Origin: Luteolibacter sp. Y139
GTDB taxonomy: Bacteria > Verrucomicrobiota > Verrucomicrobiia > Verrucomicrobiales > Akkermansiaceae
DNA length: 64,000 bases
Assembly (NCBI RefSeq): GCF_038066715.1
Contig: NZ_JBBUKT010000002.1
Span: forward strand, 682,001-746,000
Reading direction: 5' to 3'
Shown: in pieces, positions 1 to 10,014 of the stretch
Numbering within the stretch: the stretch's first letter is position 1
Layout of the letters: the number at the start of each line of letters is the position of its first letter
Notes under the pieces: model-generated
What the model was told of the DNA's origin: nothing
Seen by the model: the letters and a program-made list of their open reading frames with translations, nothing else
Database searches by the model: none
Made by a program: the position numbers and the translations under genes

Positions 1-2073
1 GTCCTGACGGTAAGCCGTTCCGGCGATCATTCGATCAACAATGTCATCTCCGGTGCTGGCAGCCTCGTCCTGAATGGCGCGGGCATCCACACGCTGAACC
101 AGCCGAATACCTTTACCGGACCCACCACCATCAACAGCGGCACCGCCTATCTCGGCAATAGCTTGGCACTCCAGGGCAGCACCTTGGGTTACAACACCAT
201 CGGTGGCAGCTTGAACTTCGGCACGAATACCGTGGCGACCCTCGGCGGCTTGGAAGGGGACAAGAACCTCACCCTTGAGAATACCGATGTGGTCCCATCC
301 GCGGTGACTCTCACCGCCGGTGCCAATGGTGTCAGCACCACCTACACCGGCATCTTGTCCGGCCCCGGCTCCTTCACCAAGGCCGGCGCAGGCATCATGA
401 CCATGACCGGCGCGCACACCTACACCGGTGCCACCCAGGTCAATGGCGGTGCCTTGGAATTGAGCGCTGGCGTCACCCTGAACAATACCACCGTGAGCGT
501 GGGTGCCACCGGCCGCTTGACCAGCAATGGTGCCACCATCACCGCTTCCGCTTTGTCGAACGTCGCCAATGCCGCAGCCGGCGGGGCCCAGCTCCAATTG
601 CTCGGCGGCACGGCCAGCTATCCGCTCGGCATCAATGCCGTCGGCAACAGCACCCAAGGCTACCAAATCCTGGTGTCCTCCGGCGCGACTCTCACCGCCG
701 GCCCGATCACCCTCGGCCGGTCAGGCCTGAATCTGGGCACGGAACCCACCGCGGGCTCCGCCACCGATGGCCTGCTGGTAACCGGCGGCGATGTCGATAT
801 CAATGGCACGCTCACCCTGGGCAATGCCTCGTCGAACTCCTCGGTCAGCACTCAGATCACCTCAGGCACCCTGGATGTCACCGGCGCGATCTCCGTCGGC
901 CTCAACAACGGTGGCCGCTGGTCGGTCCTCGATGTGGCGGGCGGGGCCTTCAGCAGCACCGACACGGTCACCGGCATCCGCCTCGGTGGACCTCAGCAGG
1001 GCAATGCCGCCTTCCTCGCACGCGGCGGTGTGGCCACGGTCGAGCGCTTCCAGTTCGGCAATCTGGCCCTCGGCGGGACCAGCACGGTTCACGTCAATGG
1101 CGGCGAACTCTATGTCGGCTCCGGCGGCATGGTCATCGGCACCACCGAGCCCGGCTTCGTCGCGACCTTGCGGCTCTCCGGCGGCACGCTCGGCGCGAAG
1201 GCGGATTGGTCGACCTCGATTCCGGTCGCCACCGCAAACACCATCGCGGTCAAAGCAGCGGATGCCTCGAACGTTGCTCACAACATCACACTCTCCGGTG
1301 CCATCACGGGCACCGGTGCCTTGGTGAAAGAGGGGGGCGGCACGCTTACCATCTCGGGTGCCTACAGCTATTCCGGCAGCACTGCCGTCACTGCCGGGAC
1401 ACTTGTCCTGAAGTCCGGCACCCTGAATGACAATGCCGGCGTGGAAGTCACCACCGGTGCCGTCTTGAACCTCGACTTCGTCGGCACCGACACGGTCCTC
1501 GGCTTCAGCATCGACGGCACGCCACAGGCCTCCGGCACCTGGGGTGCCATCGGCTCGGGTGCCGCCCACCAGACCGCACGCATCACCGGCACTGGTCTGC
1601 TGAATGTTCCCGCCGATCCGTTCGGCAGTTGGATCGCCGGCTTCCCGGCAGTCGGTGCCCAGAACGGCAAGTCCGATGATCCCGACCACGACGGCCTGAC
1701 CAACCTCGATGAGTTCGCTCTCGACGGCAACCCGGCCAGCGGTCTCGCCAACAGCAAGGTCCGCGTGCAGGTCGAGACGGTCGGAGCCGAGCAAGCGCTG
1801 GTCATCACGTTGCCGGTCCGCAATGGCGCGACCTTCGCGGGAGCGACCTCGAAGACCGCCACGGTCGACCGGATCGTCTACACCATCGAAGGCACGAACA
1901 CCGTGTTCCTCTTCGACCAGGTCGTGACGGAAATCACCGCGAGCACGGCCGGCATGCCAGCAGTGAACACCGGGTGGACCTACCGCACCTTCCGCCTCAA
2001 TGGCGCCGTCGGCGGAGCCACGCCGCGCGGGCCGAAAGGCTTCCTGCGTGCCTCGCTCGCAGAACAACTCTGA
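1..2073 (+). CDS. Autotransporter-associated beta-strand repeat protein (5' truncated)
   Basis: The reading frame is open from base 1, so the N-terminus lies outside the window; the visible part is about 690 residues. It is made of degenerate repeats of the form 'G-x-G-x-L-x-K-x-G-x-G-x-L-x-L-x-G-x-N-x-Y-x-G-x-T-x-V-x-x-G-x-L', for example 'VISGAGSLVLNGAGIHTL' near the start and two later 'GALVKEGGGTLTISG'-type units. This is the autotransporter-associated beta-strand (PATR) pattern that builds extracellular beta-helices. The last 150 residues change to a 'DDPDHDGLTNLDEFALDGNP' segment, an EF-hand/thrombospondin-3-like calcium motif that often precedes the C-terminus of large secreted verrucomicrobial proteins. 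No beta-barrel translocator is visible. Probably a surface or extracellular protein; its ligand is unknown. Composition is Gly/Thr/Ala-rich. Confidence 0.85.
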   Translation, partial: VLTVSRSGDHSINNVISGAGSLVLNGAGIHTLNQPNTFTGPTTINSGTAYLGNSLALQGSTLGYNTIGGSLNFGTNTVATLGGLEGDKNLTLENTDVVPSAVTLTAGANGVSTTYTGILSGPGSFTKAGAGIMTMTGAHTYTGATQVNGGALELSAGVTLNNTTVSVGATGRLTSNGATITASALSNVANAAAGGAQLQLLGGTASYPLGINAVGNSTQGYQILVSSGATLTAGPITLGRSGLNLGTEPTAGSATDGLLVTGGDVDINGTLTLGNASSNSSVSTQITSGTLDVTGAISVGLNNGGRWSVLDVAGGAFSSTDTVTGIRLGGPQQGNAAFLARGGVATVERFQFGNLALGGTSTVHVNGGELYVGSGGMVIGTTEPGFVATLRLSGGTLGAKADWSTSIPVATANTIAVKAADASNVAHNITLSGAITGTGALVKEGGGTLTISGAYSYSGSTAVTAGTLVLKSGTLNDNAGVEVTTGAVLNLDFVGTDTVLGFSIDGTPQASGTWGAIGSGAAHQTARITGTGLLNVPADPFGSWIAGFPAVGAQNGKSDDPDHDGLTNLDEFALDGNPASGLANSKVRVQVETVGAEQALVITLPVRNGATFAGATSKTATVDRIVYTIEGTNTVFLFDQVVTEITASTAGMPAVNTGWTYRTFRLNGAVGGATPRGPKGFLRASLAEQL

Positions 2074-2109
2074 CCCCTTTCTCTGGGTATCAATACGGGT
2101 AAAAAAGAG

Positions 2110-2141
2110 CGGCCCGGGAGAGCGATCTCCCGGGCCGTTTT
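2110..2141. terminator. Rho-independent terminator, bidirectional
   Basis: A perfect 12-bp stem (2110-2121 with 2126-2137) has a GCGA loop and is followed by TTTT on the plus strand; A-runs precede it, so it can also act on the minus strand. It lies between the converging autotransporter-like gene and the carbonic anhydrase gene. Confidence 0.9.
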
Positions 2142-2177
2142 GATTGCACTTTAAAAAAGGCAGGGGACTTGGCCCGC

Positions 2178-2777
<600 letters not shown>

Positions 2778-2842
2778 CGGCGGGGATCAAACCGCACCAA
2801 CCCCGCCTTGTCCATGCCCACCCCCGTCAAATCCGTCAGCCG

Positions 2843-2960
2843 CTGGGAGCGCGGAACTGGAGCGCAGCGGAAGTGGTCCGGGCCATTTCCTCTTATCCGG
2901 ACAACCTCTGGCCCGCAGAAGCACCAACTCGCTCCGCTTCTCCATTAACCTCCCCCCCCC
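2843..2960. repeat. Dispersed intergenic repeat, copy 1 (partner at 12348-12460)
   Basis: The first 42 bases (from CTGGGAGCGCGGAA) match 12348-12389 with four mismatches. Similarity continues more loosely to a C-rich end, roughly 115 bp in all. This copy lies in the 335-bp gap between the divergent carbonic anhydrase and rarA genes; nothing else is seen in that gap. It is GC-rich with nested GCGC/GGAGCGC blocks that could fold. Nature unknown: a REP-like repeat or a structured RNA are both possible. Confidence 0.7.
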
Positions 2961-3112
2961 AGCCGTCGGAGACCCGGACTGCGCGCAGCCCTGCTGCCGC
3001 TCAATGCCAGCAGCCCTGCTGCGGGGAAGCACCGGGCGGCCCTCTCTCCACTCTGAAAGCTCGCACCATTTTCTCCCCTTGGCACCTCGCCCCCACCACC
3101 TAAATTCCCCGC

Positions 3113-4498
3113 GTGCCCGATCTCTTCGATGTCCCAGCCTCCGGCGAACCCCGCCGCGACGACAATGGCACCGGCGAGCCGCTTGCCTCCCGCATGCGGC
3201 CGCGCTCGCTCGATGAAATCGCCGGCCAGAAGCACATTCTGGGCGAGGGGAAGCTTCTCCGCCGCGCCATCGAGGCAGATCGCTTCGCCTCGCTCATCTT
3301 CTACGGCCCGCCCGGCACCGGGAAAACCACCCTCGCCAGCGTCATCGCCCGCACCACCGGCTCACGCTTCGAGGCCCTCAACGGTGTCGAATCCAACGTC
3401 GCCGAAATCCGCGCCAAAATCGACCAGGCCCGCACCTGGCGCGACCTCCGCGGCGAAACCACGATCCTCTTCATCGACGAAATCCACCGCTTCAACAAAG
3501 CACAGCAAGACGTCCTGCTCCCGCACATCGAGCGCGGCACCGTCCGCTTCATCGGCGCCACCACCCACAATCCCTACTTCTACGTCAACTCGCCGCTGGT
3601 CTCGCGCTCGCAGATCTTCCAGCTCGAATCCGTCTCGACCGAGGACCTACTGCCCGTCCTCCAACGCGCCCTCAGCGACACCGAACGCGGTTTCGGCACA
3701 CTCAACATCGAAGCCGCCCCCGAAGCCCTCCAGCACCTCGCCGTCATGTCCGACGGCGATGTCCGGAAAGCACTCACCTCTTTAGAGCTCGCGGTCCTCA
3801 CCACCCCGCCTTCTCCATCTACCATCTCCGATCTCCCATCTGCCATCCATCTCACCCTCGCCGTCGCCGAAGAATCCATCCAGCGCAAGGCCATCGTCTA
3901 CGATGCCGATGGCGACGCCCACTACGACACCGCCTCCGCCTTCATCAAATCCATCCGCGGCTCCGATCCCGATGCCGCCCTCTACTGGCTCGCCAAGATG
4001 CTGCACGCTGGCGAAGACCCGCGCTTCATCGCCCGCCGCCTGGTCATTTCCGCCAGCGAAGACATCGGCCTCGCCGACTCGAATGCCCTGCGCGTGGCCA
4101 TGGCCGCCCAACAAGCCTACGAATTCGTGGGCATGCCCGAAGGCCGCATCCCGCTCGCCCACGCCACCGTCTATCTCGCCACCGCCCCGAAATCGAACAC
4201 CGCCTACGCCGCGATCAACGAAGCCATGGCCGATGTAGAGAAAGGCCGCACCCTCGCCGTCCCCGAGCACCTGCGCACCAAGACCCGCAAGAAGCTCGCC
4301 GCAGCCAGTGGCACCGATGAGGAAAAGATGCGCTACCTCTACTCCCACGACTACGAAGGCGGCTACGTCCCTCAAGCCTACCTCCCCGAAGGCCGCATCT
4401 ACTACCACCCCGGCGAAAACGGCCTCGAAAAGCGCATCAAGGAGCGGATCGACTACTTCAGGAGCTTGCACGATTCATCCAACAAGGGGCCCGAATGA
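3113..4498 (+). CDS. rarA: Replication-associated recombination protein A (RarA/MgsA), AAA+ ATPase
   Basis: A clamp-loader-like AAA+ ATPase that acts at stalled replication forks. The 461-residue protein has Walker A 'GPPGTGKT' at 65-72, Walker B 'ILFIDEIHRF' at 118-127, sensor 1 'GATTHNP', and the tetramerisation part with 'YDADGDAHYDTASAFIKSIRGSDPDAALYW' and 'YLPEGRIYYHP', the signature of the RarA/WRNIP1 family. Length is typical (440-460). The start is GTG at 3113; it keeps the N-terminal 'PLASRMRPRSLDEIAGQ' motif intact. A proline/serine-rich insert around residues 228-243 is unusual. The last 4 bases overlap the next gene (ATGA). Confidence 0.95.
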   Translation: MPDLFDVPASGEPRRDDNGTGEPLASRMRPRSLDEIAGQKHILGEGKLLRRAIEADRFASLIFYGPPGTGKTTLASVIARTTGSRFEALNGVESNVAEIRAKIDQARTWRDLRGETTILFIDEIHRFNKAQQDVLLPHIERGTVRFIGATTHNPYFYVNSPLVSRSQIFQLESVSTEDLLPVLQRALSDTERGFGTLNIEAAPEALQHLAVMSDGDVRKALTSLELAVLTTPPSPSTISDLPSAIHLTLAVAEESIQRKAIVYDADGDAHYDTASAFIKSIRGSDPDAALYWLAKMLHAGEDPRFIARRLVISASEDIGLADSNALRVAMAAQQAYEFVGMPEGRIPLAHATVYLATAPKSNTAYAAINEAMADVEKGRTLAVPEHLRTKTRKKLAAASGTDEEKMRYLYSHDYEGGYVPQAYLPEGRIYYHPGENGLEKRIKERIDYFRSLHDSSNKGPE

Positions 4499-5523
4499 AG
4501 CCCCCCGATCGAATCCAGAATCCGACGAAGATCGACCGAACCCGGATCGAAGCGATCCTCACGGCGGGAAAAAGACCGACGATCCAGTTCGACGATGCCC
4601 ACTACAACGACGCCCTGTTGAATGACATCAACGGGCTCTGTCGGATCTTTGGCGACGAACTTGAGATCCGGTTCTACGGACATTACCAGAATGGATTTGA
4701 TGGCAAGTGGCTCACCCATCTTCCGGATGTCGCCTGGCTTTCGCTCGACTGCCTGACGACCATGCGGTCGACGGAATACTTGGCTGACCTCGCCAATCTC
4801 AGGAAGCTGGCTTTCGCGGTCTTCGAGTCGCGAGATCCGAAGATATTGGAAGGCCTTTGCCTGGAGCAGTTAGTGGCCTTGCGAATTGGCGAGAGCAGGA
4901 AGCTCGTTGTGGATCTCGGACCTTTGGAACGGTGTGGTCGATTGGAGTCGCTCAACATTTCCGCCCAGAACAACGGATTGGAAGTGGTTAGTCGCTTGTC
5001 CACCCTGCAAAGCCTCTCGCTGTGCTCGATTGCGAGGAAGATTCCCCTGCCGAGAACTGATCTCATCCCCAGTCTCAGGAAGATGCTTCTGATTTTGGGC
5101 GGTCGCGAGGAAATCGATGGCATCTCTTCCAACAGCTTGGAGGAACTCGATGTGATTCGAGTTCGCGGACTCTCATCCGTCGGAAACCTTGCTCGCTTCC
5201 CGTCTTTGAAATACCTGACGATTGAGGATCAGGCCCAGCTTGCCACTGTCGATCTCGGCAATGCTCCGGAGACCTTGGAGAAGCTCATGCTGGTGAATTG
5301 CAAAAGCCTCGCCGATCTAGGGAACCTCCAAGCTCTCCCTTCTTTGGTCCGGCTTGAAAAACTCTGCATTTCGAACTCGGTCCTCGATCTGGAAGACCTG
5401 CTGGCGGCTCGTTTGCCGGCATCGCTCCGCAGCTTTGGTTTCTGGACCAGGCGAGCGAAAGAGGATCGAGCGATCCGAACTCGGCTCGACGCCTTGGGCT
5501 ACGACGCCCAATTCTGGTCGTGA
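4495..5523 (+). CDS. Leucine-rich-repeat-like protein of unknown function
   Basis: A 342-residue protein starting inside the rarA stop (ATGA overlap), so probably co-translated with it. The body is a run of irregular units with spaced leucines, for example 'LANLRKLAF', 'CGRLESLNIS', 'LSTLQSLSL', 'FPSLKYLTIE', 'LEKLMLVNCKSLADLGNLQALPSL', matching the strand-turn-helix spacing of leucine-rich repeats. No signal peptide and no membrane segment, so probably a cytoplasmic protein-binding solenoid. GC content looks lower than in rarA. Similar short LRR proteins are often placed next to unrelated genes, so a link to RarA should not be assumed. Confidence 0.7.
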   Translation: MKPPDRIQNPTKIDRTRIEAILTAGKRPTIQFDDAHYNDALLNDINGLCRIFGDELEIRFYGHYQNGFDGKWLTHLPDVAWLSLDCLTTMRSTEYLADLANLRKLAFAVFESRDPKILEGLCLEQLVALRIGESRKLVVDLGPLERCGRLESLNISAQNNGLEVVSRLSTLQSLSLCSIARKIPLPRTDLIPSLRKMLLILGGREEIDGISSNSLEELDVIRVRGLSSVGNLARFPSLKYLTIEDQAQLATVDLGNAPETLEKLMLVNCKSLADLGNLQALPSLVRLEKLCISNSVLDLEDLLAARLPASLRSFGFWTRRAKEDRAIRTRLDALGYDAQFWS

Positions 5524-5562
5524 GGGCAGCGGGGGTGGAAATGTGGAACGTCAGTTCTTCTC

Positions 5563-5592
5563 GTAGGCGCGCTGGTGACAGCGCAGAACGGT
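5563..5592 (+). repeat. REP-like hairpin, family A, copy 1
   Basis: Starts with GTAG followed by a hairpin GCGCTG-GTGA-CAGCGC (6-bp stem, GNRA-type loop). The 30 bases match 7247-7276 at 29 of 30 positions. A GTAG foot before a stem-loop is the pattern of REP elements mobilised by RAYT (TnpA-REP) transposases. This copy lies just upstream of hipB; the second lies at the end of hipA. Confidence 0.75.
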
Positions 5593-5682
5593 TTTCCCAT
5601 CAGCACACCCTCTGGAACTCCGCGCCAGCCTCCCAAAGTAGAAAGCCAACCCTCGCTCAAATAAGAGCTGGAATTTTAGCCA

Positions 5683-5712
5683 TTATGGACATAAATGACC
5701 TTTGTGGACAAA
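5683..5712. promoter_or_regulatory. Two tandem palindromes, candidate HipB operators
   Basis: TTATG-GA-CATAA (5683-5694) and TTTGT-GG-ACAAA (5701-5712) are both perfect 5-bp inverted repeats with 2-bp spacers, centred 18 bp apart. They bracket the start codon of the HipB-like regulator at 5695, which is where an autorepressor would bind. HipB-type antitoxins repress their own operon; binding here is inferred. Confidence 0.5.
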
Positions 5713-6039
5713 ATATCAGCCCTTAAGTTCCGCAACCCGGTCCACCTCGTCAAGACCATCGGCGAGCGCCTCCGCCAGGCGCGCTTGGCCCGGGGCTGGA
5801 CTCAGGACGAACTGGCCGGACGCGCCGGCATCGCGCTTTCCACACTCAAGTTGATGGAAGCCAAGGGCAACGGATCGCTCCAGCGGTTTGCGCGGGTTGC
5901 CGTCGCGCTTGGCCTTGATGGCGACCTCCGCGAACTCTTTGCCCGCCCTGCCGCAGCGGAATCGATCGAAGCCCTGGAGCGCATGGAACGGAAGCGCGCG
6001 CCGCGACAGAAGAAGGGCGGGGAGAAGACACCCAAATGA
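5695..6039 (+). CDS. HipB-like antitoxin, XRE-family HTH regulator
   Basis: A 114-residue protein with an XRE helix-turn-helix at about residues 21-72 ('IGERLRQARLARGWTQDELAGRAGIALSTLKLMEAKGNGSLQRF'). A basic lysine-rich tail follows. It lies directly upstream of a hipA-like kinase gene with an ATGA overlap (6036-6039), the standard hipBA arrangement. Its expected roles are to neutralise HipA and to repress the operon through the two palindromes at 5683-5712, the second of which lies inside the first codons. The start could be ATG 5695 or GTG 5704; no clear ribosome binding site decides it. Confidence 0.85.
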   Translation: MTFVDKISALKFRNPVHLVKTIGERLRQARLARGWTQDELAGRAGIALSTLKLMEAKGNGSLQRFARVAVALGLDGDLRELFARPAAAESIEALERMERKRAPRQKKGGEKTPK

Positions 6040-7250
6040 ACCTCGACGTCTCATATCATGACCAAGAGGTTGGCCGTCTCCATCAGGACGACCGAGGCCA
6101 GGTGATGTTCGAGTATGCCGCCTCGTGGCGGAGTGGATCACCCTCGCGCGAGCTATCACCACTCTACCTCCCCAACTCCACCACCGGCGCCGTGGCGACC
6201 CCCACGCCAGCCTTCGGACCCCTGTTCGGGCTCTTCCAAGACGCCCTCCCGGACTGGTGGGGTGAGCAAATGATGCGACGTCTCTTTGACGAAAAGGGCA
6301 TCCCTTGGAACAAGGTGACCGCCCTCCAGAAGCTCGCTTGCCAAGGCGACCGGAAGATAGGCGCGCTCGCCTACCGGCCGGTGATGGACGAGACCATCTT
6401 CGCCGATAACCTGCTGGTCGAGCTCAGCGCCTTGGTCGATTCCGCCCGCAGCGCCTTGAAAGGGGAAGCCGGCAAAGTGCTTTCCGAACTCGTGCGCTCG
6501 GGGATCTCCCCTGGAGGCGCACGCCCGAAGTCCCTGCTATGGCTTTCCAAGGATGGCCGCGATCTTCAACTCGAACCCACTCACGGACACGACGCCTGGC
6601 TGATCAAATTCGACCTCGATCCCGATCTCCATGAAGGCCGGATCGAGCACGCCTACATGCGAATGGCCGCAGCCGCCGGGATCGAAGTGCCGGAATCACG
6701 GCTCATCGAGGCGGCGGGTTGCCACCACTTCATGGCGCGCCGCTTCGATCGCGAGCCATCAGGCAAGCCGATCCACTTTCACTCCTTCTCGGGCCTCACC
6801 CACACACCGGTGCGCGATGGCATCGACTATGACGACCTCATGAACCTCGCTCGCGAGTTGACCGACGATCATCGCTCGGTCGAGGAAGTCTTCCGCCGCG
6901 CGGTGTTCAATGTGCTGGCTGGCAACGAAGACGACCACGGCCGCAACCACGCCTTCCTCATGGACAGCGATGGCTCATGGCGCTTGTCGCCGGCCTTCGA
7001 TCTCACGCTGGCATCAAACCCGCTCACCTCCGGCTATCGCGCCGGCCGCGTCATGGGGAAGGGGACCAACGTCGGGCTAAAGGATCTCATCAAACTCGGC
7101 CAGTCGCATGATGTCCGCCGGATCACAGAAGTGATCGCCGAGGTCCAGGACGCAATCTCCCAATGGAGTGACTTCGCCAACGAATCCCGATTGCCCGCCG
7201 GAGTGACGACAATGATCCGCGGACAGCTCGAAGCGATGCCCCTAACGTAG
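6036..7250 (+). CDS. HipA-like serine/threonine kinase toxin
   Basis: A 404-residue kinase of the HipA family, whose E. coli member phosphorylates glutamyl-tRNA synthetase and induces dormancy. Visible features: the HipA N-subdomain (residues 1-110, including 'GLFQDALPDWWGEQMM'), the glycine-rich nucleotide loop 'SPGGARPKSLL', the catalytic loop 'GNEDDHGRNH' with D299 and N304 equivalent to E. coli D309/N314, and the metal-binding D322 in 'LSPAFDL'. All key residues are present, so it should be active. The length is a little short of E. coli HipA (440). The stop codon lies inside the second REP-like hairpin at 7247, so the cassette ends exactly at the repeat. Its target cannot be read from sequence. 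Confidence 0.9.
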   Translation: MNLDVSYHDQEVGRLHQDDRGQVMFEYAASWRSGSPSRELSPLYLPNSTTGAVATPTPAFGPLFGLFQDALPDWWGEQMMRRLFDEKGIPWNKVTALQKLACQGDRKIGALAYRPVMDETIFADNLLVELSALVDSARSALKGEAGKVLSELVRSGISPGGARPKSLLWLSKDGRDLQLEPTHGHDAWLIKFDLDPDLHEGRIEHAYMRMAAAAGIEVPESRLIEAAGCHHFMARRFDREPSGKPIHFHSFSGLTHTPVRDGIDYDDLMNLARELTDDHRSVEEVFRRAVFNVLAGNEDDHGRNHAFLMDSDGSWRLSPAFDLTLASNPLTSGYRAGRVMGKGTNVGLKDLIKLGQSHDVRRITEVIAEVQDAISQWSDFANESRLPAGVTTMIRGQLEAMPLT

Positions 7251-7276
7251 GCGCGCTGGTGACAGCGCGGAACGGT
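7247..7276 (+). repeat. REP-like hairpin, family A, copy 2
   Basis: 29 of 30 bases match 5563-5592, same orientation. Its GTAG foot contains the TAG stop codon of the hipA-like gene. Stem GCGCTG/CAGCGC with a GTGA loop. Together the copies bracket a 1.7-kb hipBA unit. Confidence 0.75.
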
Positions 7277-7290
7277 CCCTTCAAACCCGC

Positions 7291-9825
7291 CTAGGCAATC
7301 GCCTCCATCGCCCCAAGCACCACCACCGGCCGCTCCTCCACATCACTCCGATCCAGATCCACCACGATCTTCAGCACCCAATCATTCAGCTCCTCCGGAT
7401 CCACCAGCATCTGCTCGATGGCCCACCGCCGCGGCACCTCATCCGACATCCGCATGTGCTTCGTGGCCCGCGCCTCCGGATCCAGCCGGATCCTCTCATG
7501 ATCCGCAAAGTAGCCATCTAACAGCCCCTCGATCCGCGCCGCCGTCCAAGCCTGCCCGTCGCCATCATTCGGCTCGATCTGCGCCATGATCGCCGCCGTA
7601 TTCTCCTCCGCAAACGCCTTCAGCAGCGTGAACACCGCATTCCTCACCGCCCGCGTGAACGCCGGCCGATTGCGGGTGAGGGGAACCACCTTCCGCTCCT
7701 CCACCGGCTTCTCAAGCTCCGGCTCATACTCCGGATTCCGCAGCTTCTCCCACTCATCGAGCAAGCTCGAGTCGACCGTCCGCAGCAGATCACCGAAGTA
7801 ATCCTCCGCCTCCACCAGTTCCTCGGTCTTCGCCATCGGCGGCACCGTCTGCGAGAGCACCTTGTAAACCTCGGACAAGTGCCGCAGCAGCACCGCCTCG
7901 CTCTTCTCCAGCCCGTAAGTCTTCACATAGTCCTCGAACGACTGCCAGTGCTCGAACATCTCCCGAGCAATGCTCTTCGGCCTCACCGATGCCTCCTTCA
8001 TCCAGGGCCGCTCGGCCACGAAGGCATTGTAGGTCTGATAGATGAATTCCTTGCCCGGCTTCGGACACTCGACCTCTTCCAGCATCTCCATCCGCTCCTC
8101 ATAGCTCACGCCCTCGTTCTTGAGCCGCGCGATCAGCTCGCCCTTCAGCTGATCCACCTGCTTGCGCAAAATCACCTCGGGATTCTCAAGGATGGCCTCC
8201 ACCAGCGAGATCACATTCAGAGGATAATCCGGCGACTCGCGATCAAGCAGCAGGATCGCTTCATGCAGCCACAAGCCCAGCGCCTGGTTCATGGAAAAGT
8301 CCTCCTGAAGCTGGATGTTCAGCTTCACCTTCGCCGGGCCGTTGCGCTCGGCCTTCGGGATGATCGTCAGGATATTGCCCTCCACCATCCCGCGGAAGAT
8401 CTGGAACGCCCGCCGCCGGTGCGCCTTCTTCTTCGCCGCCGGCTCATGGCTGTCATTGATCAGTTTCCGCAGCGCCACGCAGCCATCCTCCCGCTCACGC
8501 CCCAGTACATTCAGCAACATCGAATGCGTGACATTGAAACTCGAAACCAGCTTCTCCGGCGGCGCATCGATCAAGCGCCGGTAGCTCTTCTCATCCCAAT
8601 TCACGAAACCCTTCTCCGGCGGCTTGCGCTTCACGAAGCCCTTCTTGCCGCTCTTCGCCGCCTTCTGCTCCAGCCGCAAATTCTCGATCACATGCTCCGG
8701 CGCCTGGCAAACCACCGTGCCGCTCGTATCAAACCCACGCCGCCCCGCGCGCCCCGCGATCTGCTTGAAATCCCGCACCGCCAGCGTCTTCGTACTACTC
8801 CCGTCGTACTTGAAGAGCTGCGTGAACAACACCGTCCGGATCGGCACATTCACCCCGACCCCCAGCGTGTCCGTCCCGCAGATCACCTTCAGCAACCCAC
8901 GCTGCGCCAGCTTCTCCACCAGTATCCGATACTTCGGCAACAAGCCCGCATGGTGAATCCCAATCCCATGCCGCAACAGCTTCGACACCTCCTTGCCATA
9001 CGGGCTCCGGAAATTCGCATCATGCAGGATCTCCGCGATCTGCTGCTTCTCCTCCTTCGTGCAAAAATTCCAGCTCAGCAAATTCTGCGCCGTCCCCGCA
9101 CAGGCCAGCTGCGTGAAGTGCACCAGATACACCGGCGCTTTGTTCTTCTCCACCAGCTCCGCCACCATCTCCTCCAGCGGCGTCTCGCTATAGTCGAACT
9201 CCAGCGGCACCGGCCGCTGATCCGACTTCACCAGCATTGTCGGCGTCCCGGTCAGCTTTGTTAGACCCTCCTCAAAGAACGCCGTCTCACCCAGCGTCGC
9301 CGACATCAGCAGGAACTTCGCCTGCGGCAGCGTCAGCAGCGGCACCTGCCACGCGAACCCGCGCGACGCATCCGAGTAATAATGGAACTCGTCCATGATC
9401 ACATCGTCCACCTGCGCATGCTCGCCCTCGCGCAACGCCAGATTCGCCAAAATCTCCGCCGTGCAACAGATCACCGGCGCCCCCGGATTCACCGTCGCAT
9501 CACCCGTGATCATCCCGACCTTCTCCGGCCCGAAGAGGTGGCACAGCGAGAGGAACTTCTCATTCGCCAGCGCCTTGATCGGCACCGTGTAGTACGACCG
9601 CCGGTTCTGGCAGATCGCCTTGAAGTGCAACGCCAGTGCCACCAGCGACTTCCCCGAGCCAGTCGGCGTGTTCAGGATCACATTGTTCCCCGCATACAAC
9701 TCCAGAATCGCCTGCTCCTGATGGTCATACGGCTCCACATTCGTCTCGATCAGATAGTCGAGAAACGCACTGAGAACCTCGTCGTTTGAGGAAGGATCGG
9801 AAACACGAGAGGGATCGAGCAGCAT
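7291..9825 (-). CDS. Ski2-like DExH superfamily II RNA helicase (DUF3516-type)
   Basis: 844 residues. Helicase core: motif I 'TPTGSGKS' near residue 55, motif II 'DEFH' in '[11 protein letters not shown]', motif III 'SAT', and a C-terminal RecA domain with '[14 protein letters not shown]', '[12 protein letters not shown]' and motif VI '[12 protein letters not shown]'. This is the Ski2/Mtr4-like group. The C-terminal ~400 residues contain an extended helical region ('DUF3516' type) found in actinobacterial, verrucomicrobial and planctomycete proteins. Likely an ATP-dependent 3'-5' RNA helicase in RNA turnover; the substrate is unknown. It stands alone and faces away from bactofilin. Confidence 0.85.
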   Translation of the reverse strand: MLLDPSRVSDPSSNDEVLSAFLDYLIETNVEPYDHQEQAILELYAGNNVILNTPTGSGKSLVALALHFKAICQNRRSYYTVPIKALANEKFLSLCHLFGPEKVGMITGDATVNPGAPVICCTAEILANLALREGEHAQVDDVIMDEFHYYSDASRGFAWQVPLLTLPQAKFLLMSATLGETAFFEEGLTKLTGTPTMLVKSDQRPVPLEFDYSETPLEEMVAELVEKNKAPVYLVHFTQLACAGTAQNLLSWNFCTKEEKQQIAEILHDANFRSPYGKEVSKLLRHGIGIHHAGLLPKYRILVEKLAQRGLLKVICGTDTLGVGVNVPIRTVLFTQLFKYDGSSTKTLAVRDFKQIAGRAGRRGFDTSGTVVCQAPEHVIENLRLEQKAAKSGKKGFVKRKPPEKGFVNWDEKSYRRLIDAPPEKLVSSFNVTHSMLLNVLGREREDGCVALRKLINDSHEPAAKKKAHRRRAFQIFRGMVEGNILTIIPKAERNGPAKVKLNIQLQEDFSMNQALGLWLHEAILLLDRESPDYPLNVISLVEAILENPEVILRKQVDQLKGELIARLKNEGVSYEERMEMLEEVECPKPGKEFIYQTYNAFVAERPWMKEASVRPKSIAREMFEHWQSFEDYVKTYGLEKSEAVLLRHLSEVYKVLSQTVPPMAKTEELVEAEDYFGDLLRTVDSSLLDEWEKLRNPEYEPELEKPVEERKVVPLTRNRPAFTRAVRNAVFTLLKAFAEENTAAIMAQIEPNDGDGQAWTAARIEGLLDGYFADHERIRLDPEARATKHMRMSDEVPRRWAIEQMLVDPEELNDWVLKIVVDLDRSDVEERPVVVLGAMEAIA

Positions 9826-10014
9826 CGGCGGGCCGGGATGCTGGAGCCGGGCAGGGGACCGGTCGAGCCCTCATCCCATGTAGCGGCGCGTCTATGACCG
9901 TCGCACTTTAGCGGCATCAGCCGCATCCCTGTGCCCCCGATTTCCATTCACCCGCTGACCATTTCCCGCAAATCCGGTTGCCAACCCGCCATCCCTCTGC
10001 TGAATTCCGGACCC

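Noticed and set aside
862..2067. 401-codon minus-strand frame opposite the autotransporter-like gene
   Set aside because: Antisense shadow of a GC-rich repeat protein; translation is Gly/Ala/Arg-rich without domains, while the plus frame has clear repeats.
2873..3103. 76-codon frame in the gap before rarA
   Set aside because: GTG start, low-complexity Pro/Ser composition, overlaps the dispersed repeat.
7879..9264. 461-codon plus-strand frame opposite the helicase
   Set aside because: His/Arg/Leu-rich translation typical of the complement of a helicase gene with GC-biased third positions.
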